From positions 1-64,000 of the forward strand of contig NZ_VYKL01000019.1 of the NCBI RefSeq assembly GCF_008710145.1: 64,000 nucleotides of DNA, in the 5' to 3' direction. Position 1 is the stretch's first letter, and every line of letters starts with the position of its first letter. Origin of the DNA: Niallia endozanthoxylica (GTDB taxonomy: Bacteria > Bacillota > Bacilli > Bacillales > Cytobacillaceae). Shown here piece after piece: positions 18,065-26,068 of this stretch. The notes beneath the pieces were generated by a model. It searched no databases. It was given only the letters and a program-made list of their open reading frames with translations, and was not told the DNA's origin. The position numbers were made by a program, and so were the translations under genes.

Positions 18065-19066
18065 ATGAATAAATATGTAATGGATCAGTTTTTTGAGGAT
18101 AATCCAAATAATGATAGAAATTGGTTGAAAAAGTTTACAGAAGATACTTTAAATGATGTTCCAGAGAATGTAAAGGACGTTATTATAAAGGAATTCGAGG
18201 TGCAACAAGATTTAATAGAGGAATTAGATTTATGGTACTCTAATGACGTTTTTATTCATTTATTAATGAGTAAGTTTATTGATGAGGCAGATGAGCTTAC
18301 GAGAAATGAACTCAAAGAAGTTTATATAGGAAAAAAGTATAGCGATGAAGCAAATGCAACTGCACATAACCTTGATCCCAGCTACAAAGGATACTTAATT
18401 TCATTTAATTTTGAACTTGAGTATCAATTATTTAATCTATCAGAAGTGTTTGCTGCAGAAATATTACTATGTATAACCCATGAAAATATCATGAAAAATT
18501 TGATAGCAACGCTACTTGTTTCAAATATAAAAGCATTACCAAATCAAAGCAATGTAGGAATGCAAGTGCAAAAATTACTTCCAGAGCAACTATTAAAACA
18601 ATATTCAGATTTAAGTATTTATGCTTATCTTGGGGCTACTGCATTTATAGTAGCACATGAGATCGGCCACCACTTCTTAAAGCATACAGATCAAAACAAA
18701 GATTCTATCCTTCCATTTAGAAGTAATAATATCAGAGGTGGGAATATTAATCATGAGTATGAGTTTGCAGCTGATGAATATGCATTAAGCTTAATGCTTA
18801 AAAGTAATGAAGAAGGGGGCTTTAAAATCGAGTATCTAGCCGGACCCCTTATAGCAATCTTAACATTAGCTCTTGAAGATGAGTGTCTCGATAAATCAAG
18901 TGATACGCACCCGTCCCTTAAAGATAGATTTTTCAATATTAAGGATAAAATAAAGAGTTATTGCAGTGAAGAAGAATACGAAACGTTATTTGCCCTAACT
19001 GACCGAATTATTAACTACATACATGAAATTAAAAATCCCTGGAATGGTAACAAATGGTGGGTATAA
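18065..19066 (+). CDS. HExxH zinc metallopeptidase
   Basis: 333 residues. The zinc site HEIGHH (near residue 200) with a downstream Glu in NHEYEFAADEYAL (about residue 236) gives the gluzincin pattern HExxH...ExxxD of M48-like or related peptidases. The helix before it (YAYLGATAFIVAHE) is hydrophobic but no clear membrane span is present, so it is probably cytoplasmic. It lies 267 bases upstream of a RES-domain gene on the same strand. Proteases in such loci can activate toxins or cleave repressors; that role here is inferred only. Confidence 0.7.
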   Translation: MNKYVMDQFFEDNPNNDRNWLKKFTEDTLNDVPENVKDVIIKEFEVQQDLIEELDLWYSNDVFIHLLMSKFIDEADELTRNELKEVYIGKKYSDEANATAHNLDPSYKGYLISFNFELEYQLFNLSEVFAAEILLCITHENIMKNLIATLLVSNIKALPNQSNVGMQVQKLLPEQLLKQYSDLSIYAYLGATAFIVAHEIGHHFLKHTDQNKDSILPFRSNNIRGGNINHEYEFAADEYALSLMLKSNEEGGFKIEYLAGPLIAILTLALEDECLDKSSDTHPSLKDRFFNIKDKIKSYCSEEEYETLFALTDRIINYIHEIKNPWNGNKWWV

Positions 19067-19177
19067 AATATAAAATAATTTTTTTACCTTAGAGTTTTAT
19101 AAGTAAGGCTTAATGTAATAATTGTAGAGTATGTAAGTCTACTAAAGATTCAATTAGTTAAAGATTTACTTGAAATG

Positions 19178-19318
19178 ATGGTGAAATACCTCGAAGTAGG
19201 TCAAGTGGATCCCTTTATCATTCAGTATCCTAATGGTAAACATACTTTAATTTATGCTTGTCGTTATTATTCAGTAATTGGTACCCTATTTAAAAGCTTT
19301 AAAATCTCCAATTTTTAG
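19178..19318 (+). CDS. Possible small 46-residue ORF
   Basis: Reads MVKYLEVGQVDPFIIQYPNG and ends SFKISNF. No good ribosome binding site precedes it. It could be the tail of a decayed gene lying between the metallopeptidase and the RES gene. Weak support. Confidence 0.25.
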   Translation: MVKYLEVGQVDPFIIQYPNGKHTLIYACRYYSVIGTLFKSFKISNF

Positions 19319-19333
19319 AATCTAGTTTATTGT

Positions 19334-20440
19334 ATGGGAGTGGAAAACTTGTATTGCTGTATAAATTGCTTTGAAGATGAAATAATTATCAATTATTTTC
19401 ATCAAGAAGGACATTGTGGGGATTGTGATTATTGTGGTGAAGCAGACACCCAAATCGTACCTATTAGGGAACTTTACGATGTTTATTTTCAAAACCTATA
19501 TTCTTATTATCAAGAAACCCAGCACGGTGAACATTATATTTATCAAATCCACGATAACCCCTCTGATTTTGGTGACAGTTTATATAATTTAGTTCAGGAA
19601 GACTGGGGGATATTCCCTGATGGTTCGGGTGAACCTTTGTTGTATGAAATTATGAATTATGGTAGGGATTACGAAATTGAAGGTAATATAGATGAATCAG
19701 TACTCTTTTCAAGAGCATCAGATGCATTTTCATACATAGACGGATCCTACTTATGGGATTCCCTTTCTAATAGTCTAATTAAAGAGAATCGTTTTTTCCC
19801 TAAAAAGGACTTAGATTATTATTACAGCACTGATACACTGTTAGGTGAAATAGAAAATCTAATAAAAAAATACGTTGTTAATATCAATGAGCAAACTGAA
19901 ATTTTTAGAGCAAGGGTCGGTCATTTCACTGACTATAAAGAGCTCCAAGCCCCTCCGTTTGAAAGAATACTTAAAGGAGGAAGAGCAAATCCAGTTGGGA
20001 TATCTGTGCTGTATTGTGCATTTTCAGTTGAGACAGCCATATCTGAGGTAAGACCGTGGAAAGGTGCAGAGGTAACCGTTGCAAAAATAAAAAATAAGGA
20101 AAAGCTAAACCTCATTGACTTATCGAAAATTGATCCTATAATATCACCATTTCAATTTAAAAATATAATGTCCGAAGTTAGTAGCCGGAATCTGTTACTA
20201 ATTCTTCAACAAATGTTATCTAGACCAATAAATCCTAATAAATCTGAAATTGAATACATCCCATCACAATTTTTAACGGAGTTTATTAAATCATTAAAAT
20301 ATGACGGTTTAATATTTAAAAGTTCCTTGGGGAAAAGCAACAATTTAGTTATATTTGATCAATTAAAAACAGTTATTAAGCAATTGGATTATTTTGTGGT
20401 ATCAAACATTGAGTGTTCCTTTGAAAAAAGGTTGTATTAA
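19334..20440 (+). CDS. RES-domain protein (NAD-consuming toxin family) with N-terminal zinc ribbon
   Basis: About 368 residues. The N-terminus has CCINC and CGDCDYCG, a zinc-ribbon-like pair. Residues about 195-345 form a RES domain: FRARVG (Arg), GRANPVGISVLYCAFSVETAISEVRPW (Glu and the Ser/Ala-rich region), and YIPSQFLTEFI. RES toxins degrade NAD+. The Xre-type antitoxin that normally precedes RES toxins is absent; the long N-terminal extension is typical of stand-alone RES proteins. ATG at 19334 lacks a clear ribosome binding site; TTG at 19349 after GGAGTGG is an alternative start. Confidence 0.75.
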   Translation: MGVENLYCCINCFEDEIIINYFHQEGHCGDCDYCGEADTQIVPIRELYDVYFQNLYSYYQETQHGEHYIYQIHDNPSDFGDSLYNLVQEDWGIFPDGSGEPLLYEIMNYGRDYEIEGNIDESVLFSRASDAFSYIDGSYLWDSLSNSLIKENRFFPKKDLDYYYSTDTLLGEIENLIKKYVVNINEQTEIFRARVGHFTDYKELQAPPFERILKGGRANPVGISVLYCAFSVETAISEVRPWKGAEVTVAKIKNKEKLNLIDLSKIDPIISPFQFKNIMSEVSSRNLLLILQQMLSRPINPNKSEIEYIPSQFLTEFIKSLKYDGLIFKSSLGKSNNLVIFDQLKTVIKQLDYFVVSNIECSFEKRLY

Positions 20441-20664
20441 TGAGAGCAGATTATCATAGCAAATAAAAAGAAATGAAACAAAATAACTAAATTCTTCATT
20501 TCAGTACACGCACGTTGCCATTCTTAGAGCGTTTTCTTTTTTACTATAAGGTATTGACTAAGAATAAATTCACTAATTATCAAAGAAAGGACCTAATGTA
20601 CCTATTTAAGTTAACTCATATTTAATATCAGATCTTTAACTTAAAAGAAGAGGAGGATGCTTTT

Positions 20665-21300
20665 TTGAGTGCTTACGATGAAGAAATGATAAAGCAACTT
20701 ATAAAAGGATTAATGCAAGAAATAATCCAAGTTAAATCCAAGTTTAAATTGTGGCAACATATCCAGCAACAAAGAAATGAGTATATAGATGAATTAAACC
20801 TTGCTCCAGCTTTTTTTACCTTAATTCTACAATCCATGTTTAATGATGTGATTATAACAACTGCAAAATTATATGAGCATGGTAAAGGTACAATAAATTT
20901 AAATAAATTAATCAATATTGCTGAAAATCACAAAGAAATATTTATTTATGAAGAAAAGAATAAATCTTTATTAAATAATGAAGTAATTAAAGAACATAAA
21001 GTATGTATTGAAACCAAAAAAGAACAATTAGATAACCTTTTTACTTGGCGTGATAGAGTATATGCACACAATGACAAAAAGTATTTTTTCGAAAAGAACC
21101 AAGTAATCAAAGATGCCGAACTCACCATAGAAAATCTAGAAGATTTATTACAAAATGCTTGGGAAATTGTAAACTTTTATTCGTTAGCATTAGAAGGAAA
21201 CGCTTGGTATCCTGAATCAATAGATACTCTGGATGTTGATTGCATATTATCTATTTTAAAAAATTTTAACGAACAAAAAAAGATGAAATTAATATATTAA
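20665..21300 (+). CDS. AbiU2-like HEPN protein
   Basis: 211 residues, TTG start after GAGGAGGA. All-helical, with WRDRVYAHNDKKYF near residue 127, the R...H motif and surrounding Asp of the AbiU2-type HEPN domain. AbiU2 is linked to abortive infection in lactococci, and HEPN proteins often cut RNA. There is no nucleotidyltransferase partner beside it. Defence function is inferred from family only. Confidence 0.7.
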   Translation: MSAYDEEMIKQLIKGLMQEIIQVKSKFKLWQHIQQQRNEYIDELNLAPAFFTLILQSMFNDVIITTAKLYEHGKGTINLNKLINIAENHKEIFIYEEKNKSLLNNEVIKEHKVCIETKKEQLDNLFTWRDRVYAHNDKKYFFEKNQVIKDAELTIENLEDLLQNAWEIVNFYSLALEGNAWYPESIDTLDVDCILSILKNFNEQKKMKLIY

Positions 21301-21340
21301 GAATAGGTATGGGGTTAAAGCCAATAAATGAATGACTTTT

Positions 21341-21390
21341 TATATAGACCAAAAAATATAGACCAAAAAAATATAGACCAAAAAAATAGA
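21341..21390 (+). repeat. Three tandem copies of ATATAGACCAAAAAA
   Basis: The unit ATATAGACCAAAAAA(A) occurs three times in direct succession after the AbiU2-like gene. It is too short for a CRISPR and has no spacers. A replication-slippage expansion is the simplest explanation. Confidence 0.7.
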
Positions 21391-21478
21391 ATTATTTCAT
21401 CTAACTACTAACTTATACTTTTTTAAAAAAGTTATGTTACTTTGTTTTAATTTACTGAGTTATATTATCACGTTGGGT

Positions 21479-21510
21479 GCGTTTCTGTACTAATCAGGAA
21501 CGCTTTTTTA
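21479..21510 (+). terminator. rho-independent terminator
   Basis: GCGTTTCTG and CAGGAACGC pair with one T-G around TACTAAT, followed by six T. It lies 180 bases after the AbiU2-like gene. Confidence 0.7.
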
Positions 21511-21785
21511 ATTGAAAAACTAACACTAAAAATTGATTATTTTATAAGTTTAGAAGAGATTGTGATTAATTCCACTTAAACAACTAGAAGTCTAAATTTT
21601 TGTGCTTTTTAAAATAGACTAACTTTTAGACATAAAGCAAGGGAAAATATAGCATCAATAACAGCTTTTTTATTAATGTACAAAAGTTATAACTTTAAGA
21701 CAGTTAAAAATTGCACATGGGGTTAATATGGGGCTAATATGAATGTTATAAGATAATGTAATAAAAAACGGGGAGTGTGAGAAGG

Positions 21786-22289
21786 ATGAGTCATCATATC
21801 GTTATAACTTATAGTGCAGAAAGAGCAAGTGAAGGGCATGTAGACCCAAATTTCACTCAATTGGTTTATGGAGACAGTGGAAGGAAGGGAAATATTCTTA
21901 AGAGCAATTTAAGTCCAGGATCATACATATTCTTTAATGCTCGTATTGGAGCTAAAAGGTATCTTACTGCTTACTTTTATGTGGAAAAAATGTTATTTAA
22001 AGGTGAGCATGACGAGGAAATAGAATCATTAACTTGCAGTGCAAAAGAAGATGAAGTAATTATTATCGGGAGTAGATTGTTTTCGAAAGTTTTAACTATT
22101 CCGTTAGACTTTGACAGAGGGTTAATTGGTGAAATTAAATCATATGGTGCTGATAATAATTACTTTGAACAAAAGAAAGCAAATGGTGTTGGTGAGTTAG
22201 AAGCAATTAGAGATAAAACCTTAAATCCAAAGGTTATTACAGAAGAGGAAAAAGAAATGCTTATTACGTTATGTAAGAATAGAGGATAA
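21786..22289 (+). CDS. Unknown 167-residue protein
   Basis: ATG at 21786 with GGGGAG eleven bases upstream; a GTG at 21777 is too close to it. It begins MSHHIVITYSAERASEGHVD and has LSPGSYIFFNARIG, a beta-rich pattern that recalls small nucleotide-modification-associated or ASCH/EVE-like domains, though I cannot assign it. Its own terminator follows at 22328. Confidence 0.55.
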   Translation: MSHHIVITYSAERASEGHVDPNFTQLVYGDSGRKGNILKSNLSPGSYIFFNARIGAKRYLTAYFYVEKMLFKGEHDEEIESLTCSAKEDEVIIIGSRLFSKVLTIPLDFDRGLIGEIKSYGADNNYFEQKKANGVGELEAIRDKTLNPKVITEEEKEMLITLCKNRG

Positions 22290-22327
22290 AAAGCGGGAAG
22301 ACTAAGTAACATAAAGCTCAATTATTT

Positions 22328-22360
22328 TAGGGACCCTAAGTGGGGTTCCTAATTTTTTTA
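22328..22360 (+). terminator. rho-independent terminator
   Basis: TAGGGACCC and GGGTTCCTA pair around TAAGTG, followed by A and seven T. Confidence 0.8.
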
Positions 22361-22465
22361 TTTTTGTTCTAATTGTTTTTATGAAAAGTTAAATAGTTAA
22401 GAGTAAACAAATTTGGTATAGTTAAAATGTACTATATTACTAAACTTAATATAGGGGTTGAAACA

Positions 22466-23206
22466 ATGTCAAAGTTAAACCTAAATATTGATTATGAGCC
22501 AAACAAAGGAACGGTTTTAAATATAAGATTGAATGAAATCCAATATACTGAATTTCAAGAAAATAAAGATACCTATTGTTTTTATTATGAAAGTAGTAAA
22601 ATTAAAATAAATCTTACTTTTTTAAACGAAGCATTCAAATTAATAAATAACAAAAGACCATTGGAAAAAAAGAATATATCACTAAAACGTCATCCAGTGA
22701 CAATTCGTAAGCATAAAAAAGGATATATCGATTTTATTTATCAATTAGACCAAGTGAGTCTTAAGAAGTATAGGTCTAATAATGGTCCTTTCACTATAAT
22801 ACTTGATAAAAAATTATTTAAGATTCAGATTATATTAAAAAAACATACCAAACAAAGTATAAATGCTTTGTTCAATAAACATAAACAAAGAAGGTCTATA
22901 GAGGTATGGGATAAGAGAACTATTGTAAGGATTTCGTCTGAAGTAAAACCAGATCGTTTTGATTCGGAAATTAGAGATGAAGAACAGAATAATATAAAAT
23001 CGACTTATATTAATAATAAATTTGAATATGAGAAGTATGGTATATATTTGACATATCCTAACTCTTTTAGACGTTGTAATAATTGTGTAAACTACAATAA
23101 TAACTCATGTATTGCACACAGAAAAGTTGAAGTAAGTGAAAATCATACTTGTAAACGCTTCTATCAATATAGAACGTACTTGGGTGGTGGGTTTTCGCCG
23201 AGATAA
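22466..23206 (+). CDS. Unknown basic protein with C-terminal cysteine cluster
   Basis: 246 residues from ATG 22466 (GGGG ten bases upstream); a longer frame from 22427 is possible. It is strongly basic and beta-rich (KRHPVTIRKHKKG). Near the C-terminus CNNC, then SCIAH and TCKRF make a four-Cys zinc-binding cluster. It may bind nucleic acid. It lies 101 bases before hsdM on the same strand but with its own spacing, so it is probably not part of that operon. Confidence 0.5.
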   Translation: MSKLNLNIDYEPNKGTVLNIRLNEIQYTEFQENKDTYCFYYESSKIKINLTFLNEAFKLINNKRPLEKKNISLKRHPVTIRKHKKGYIDFIYQLDQVSLKKYRSNNGPFTIILDKKLFKIQIILKKHTKQSINALFNKHKQRRSIEVWDKRTIVRISSEVKPDRFDSEIRDEEQNNIKSTYINNKFEYEKYGIYLTYPNSFRRCNNCVNYNNNSCIAHRKVEVSENHTCKRFYQYRTYLGGGFSPR

Positions 23207-23307
23207 AATATGGATTTATTTAATTCGTTTTAGATTTTTATTAATATCATTATTTATAGTAGAAGTGTACTGACTACATATTTCGATAGCAAAAAAGGAG
23301 GAAGCAC

Positions 23308-24789
23308 ATGTCAAATCTTACTTTACAACAACTCGAATCACATCTATGGGAATCAGCGAATATACTAAGAGGATCTATTGATTCATCTGACTATAAAAAT
23401 TACATATTCGGTTTATTATTTTTAAAACGTTTAAATGATGTTTTTGTCGAAACGGCTAAACGAATTGAAGAAGAGGAAGATGATGATTACGGTTGGTATG
23501 ATCGTGATGAACATCAATTCTTCGTTCCAGAACGTGCTAGGTGGGCGAATATTCAATCACAAACGCAAGATATAGGGGATACCATTAATAAAGCGTTTGA
23601 AGCTTTAGAAGAAGAAAATGCTTCATTACAAGGAGTATTAGCAACGATTGATTTTAATGATAAAGAGAAGCTACCGGATAAATTACTGCAGCAATTAATT
23701 AGCCATTTTTCCGCTATTGATCTAAGCAACGCAAATTTATCTGAACCAGACATGTTGGGTCGTGCTTATGAATACCTAATTAAGCAGTTCGCGGATGATG
23801 CTGGTAAAAAGGGTGGAGAGTTCTATACACCAAGTAAAGTGGTTGAATTAATCGTACATCTGATTAAACCAGAAGAGGGAATGCGTGTTTGTGATCCGAC
23901 TGTTGGATCTGGCGGTATGCTAATTCAATCGGTTGACTATATAAAATCCCAGGGTGGGAATCCCCGTAACCTAACGTTGCATGGGCAAGAAAGAAATCTA
24001 AATACATGGGCAATCTGTAAAATGAATCTGTTGCTACATGGCTTAAGTGACCACAGAATTGAAAAAGGGGATACAATCCGTGACCCTAAGCTCCTAGAAG
24101 ATGGGGAACTAATCCTTTATGATCGTGTGATTGCCAATCCTCCGTTTAGCTTAAGCAATTGGGGAAGAGAAGAAGCAGAGAGTGATGAATATGGTCGGTT
24201 CCGCTTTGGTATTCCTCCAAAAGATAAAGGTGATCTCGCATTCGTTCAACACATGATCTCAACACTGAATCATGAAGGAAAAGCTGGGGTAGTTATGCCA
24301 CATGGTGTGCTTTTCCGTGGTGGTGCAGAAGGAAAAATTCGTCAAGGTATATTAGAAGAGGATCTCCTTGAAGCCGTCATTGGATTGCCATCAAATCTAT
24401 TTTATGGAACCGGGATACCAGCAAGTATTTTAATCTTGAATCGTAATAAAGAAGAAAACAAAAAGGGTAAAGTGTTCTTTCTTAATGGGGCAGAAGATTA
24501 TCAAGAAGGTAAGAATCAGAACACCCTTCGTGATGAAGATATTGAAAAAATTGTTTCTGCCTATGACAAGTGGGAAGAGGTTGAGAAGTATTGTCGCCCC
24601 GTCAGCTTAGATGAAATCAAAGAAAATGATTATACCCTTAATATTGCAAGATATATTGATACAACGGAAGAGGAAGAACTAGTAGATGTAGCAGAAGCAT
24701 TGGCAGAACTTCGTAAGTTCGAAGAAGAACGGAATGAGATCGAAGAGAAGATGTACGGTTATTTGAAGGGGTTGGGGTATGGTGAATAA
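23308..24789 (+). CDS. hsdM: Type I restriction-modification DNA methyltransferase subunit
   Basis: 493 residues, ATG after AAAGGAGGAAG. N-terminal HsdM_N helical region (about 5-140), then an N6-adenine methyltransferase domain: motif I DPTVGSGGML near 196 and motif IV NPPF near 273. It methylates adenine in the site set by HsdS and is part of the M2S and R2M2S complexes. It overlaps hsdS by 11 bases, so the three genes form one translationally coupled operon. Full length for the family. Confidence 0.95.
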   Translation: MSNLTLQQLESHLWESANILRGSIDSSDYKNYIFGLLFLKRLNDVFVETAKRIEEEEDDDYGWYDRDEHQFFVPERARWANIQSQTQDIGDTINKAFEALEEENASLQGVLATIDFNDKEKLPDKLLQQLISHFSAIDLSNANLSEPDMLGRAYEYLIKQFADDAGKKGGEFYTPSKVVELIVHLIKPEEGMRVCDPTVGSGGMLIQSVDYIKSQGGNPRNLTLHGQERNLNTWAICKMNLLLHGLSDHRIEKGDTIRDPKLLEDGELILYDRVIANPPFSLSNWGREEAESDEYGRFRFGIPPKDKGDLAFVQHMISTLNHEGKAGVVMPHGVLFRGGAEGKIRQGILEEDLLEAVIGLPSNLFYGTGIPASILILNRNKEENKKGKVFFLNGAEDYQEGKNQNTLRDEDIEKIVSAYDKWEEVEKYCRPVSLDEIKENDYTLNIARYIDTTEEEELVDVAEALAELRKFEEERNEIEEKMYGYLKGLGYGE

Positions 24790-26068
24790 CATAGGTGCTT
24801 CTAAAAATCTCCCAGAAAAATGGAAAATAAAAAAATTAGGTGAGGTTGCTGACGTTATTGATCCTCAACCCGATCATAGGGCGCCAAAAGAAGTTCCAAA
24901 TGGTTATCCATATGTAGGGGTGGGCGATTTTAATAATGACGGTACAATAAATTTCGAAAAAACAAGAAAAGTTGTCGAAGAAGCTATAATAAAACAAGAG
25001 AGTAGTTTTAAAATTGATCAAAATGATATCGCCTTTGGCAAGGTTGGTACAATTGGTAATCCTAGATATTTGAGCTACGATAAGAGATACGCACTATCAG
25101 CTACGTTAGTTTTGATTAAATCTAAAGAAGTTTTTAATAGTTACTTATATTACTTCTTACAATCACAGCAATTAATGGACCAAATTAAGAGGTTAACAAC
25201 GGGTTCTACTCGTCCAACAATTGGGATATTAAAACTTCGTGAATTAGACATTGTTATTCCATCGGAAAAGGAACAACAAAAAATTTCAGCAATTCTCACT
25301 TCTGTTGACGATACCATCCAAAAAACAGAGAAAATCATTGAACAAACGGAAAAAGTAAAAAAAGGGTTAATGCAGCAGCTTCTTACAAAAGGAATTGGGC
25401 ATACGAAGTTTAAGAAAACGGAGATTGGTGAGATTCCGGAAGAGTGGGAAGTTAGAAGACTTGAAGATATAATATCAAGTACTAAATTAGGAACAAATGA
25501 TACTGCTAATGGTAATATGGGGCTTCCGTTAATAAAGATGGGGAATCTTACATTTGGGGGATTTAATTTTTCTAAGATAGAATATATTAACGCAATTCCT
25601 CAACAATATGAAAGTTTTTTACTTAAAGATGGTGATTTTTTATTCAATACAAGGAACACACCAGAACTTGTTGGTAAGACTGCTATCTGGCATAACCAAT
25701 TGGAGAAAGCAATCTATAACAATAATATATTAAGAATTGTTTTTAATAAGGAAATTATTTCAAGTTCCGATTATGTTGCTTATCAATTTAATGAAGGGTT
25801 ACTTAAAGGGAAGATTAGAGGATTGGTTAACGGTACAACTAGCGTAGCAGCAATCTATTGGAAGGATTTATCAAAAGTAAGAGTTCCTATTCCAAATCTT
25901 AATGAACAACAAAAAATTTCCGAAATATTAGGTTCGTTAGAGGAAAAAATACAAATCGAGACTAATCGTAAAGAAAACCTATCAAAGATTAAAAATGGTC
26001 TTATGCAAGTCCTTTTATCGGGAAAAGTTCGTGTGAAAGTTGATGAAGAAGAGGTGACAACCTCATGA
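24779..26068 (+). CDS. hsdS: Type I restriction-modification specificity subunit
   Basis: 429 residues with two target-recognition domains (about residues 10-180 and 222-390). Each ends in a conserved helical spacer: EQQKISAILTSVDDTIQKTE near 164 and EQQKISEILGSLEEKIQ near 380, with GEIPEEWEVRRLEDI starting the second half. It determines the two half-sites of the recognised sequence, which cannot be read from the protein. The start at 24779 lies inside the end of hsdM, and the stop overlaps the hsdR start by four bases (ATGA). Confidence 0.93.
   Translation: MVNNIGASKNLPEKWKIKKLGEVADVIDPQPDHRAPKEVPNGYPYVGVGDFNNDGTINFEKTRKVVEEAIIKQESSFKIDQNDIAFGKVGTIGNPRYLSYDKRYALSATLVLIKSKEVFNSYLYYFLQSQQLMDQIKRLTTGSTRPTIGILKLRELDIVIPSEKEQQKISAILTSVDDTIQKTEKIIEQTEKVKKGLMQQLLTKGIGHTKFKKTEIGEIPEEWEVRRLEDIISSTKLGTNDTANGNMGLPLIKMGNLTFGGFNFSKIEYINAIPQQYESFLLKDGDFLFNTRNTPELVGKTAIWHNQLEKAIYNNNILRIVFNKEIISSSDYVAYQFNEGLLKGKIRGLVNGTTSVAAIYWKDLSKVRVPIPNLNEQQKISEILGSLEEKIQIETNRKENLSKIKNGLMQVLLSGKVRVKVDEEEVTTS

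Noticed and set aside
21341..21390. CRISPR array
   Set aside because: Units of about 15 bases in direct contact with no spacers and no cas genes in the window.
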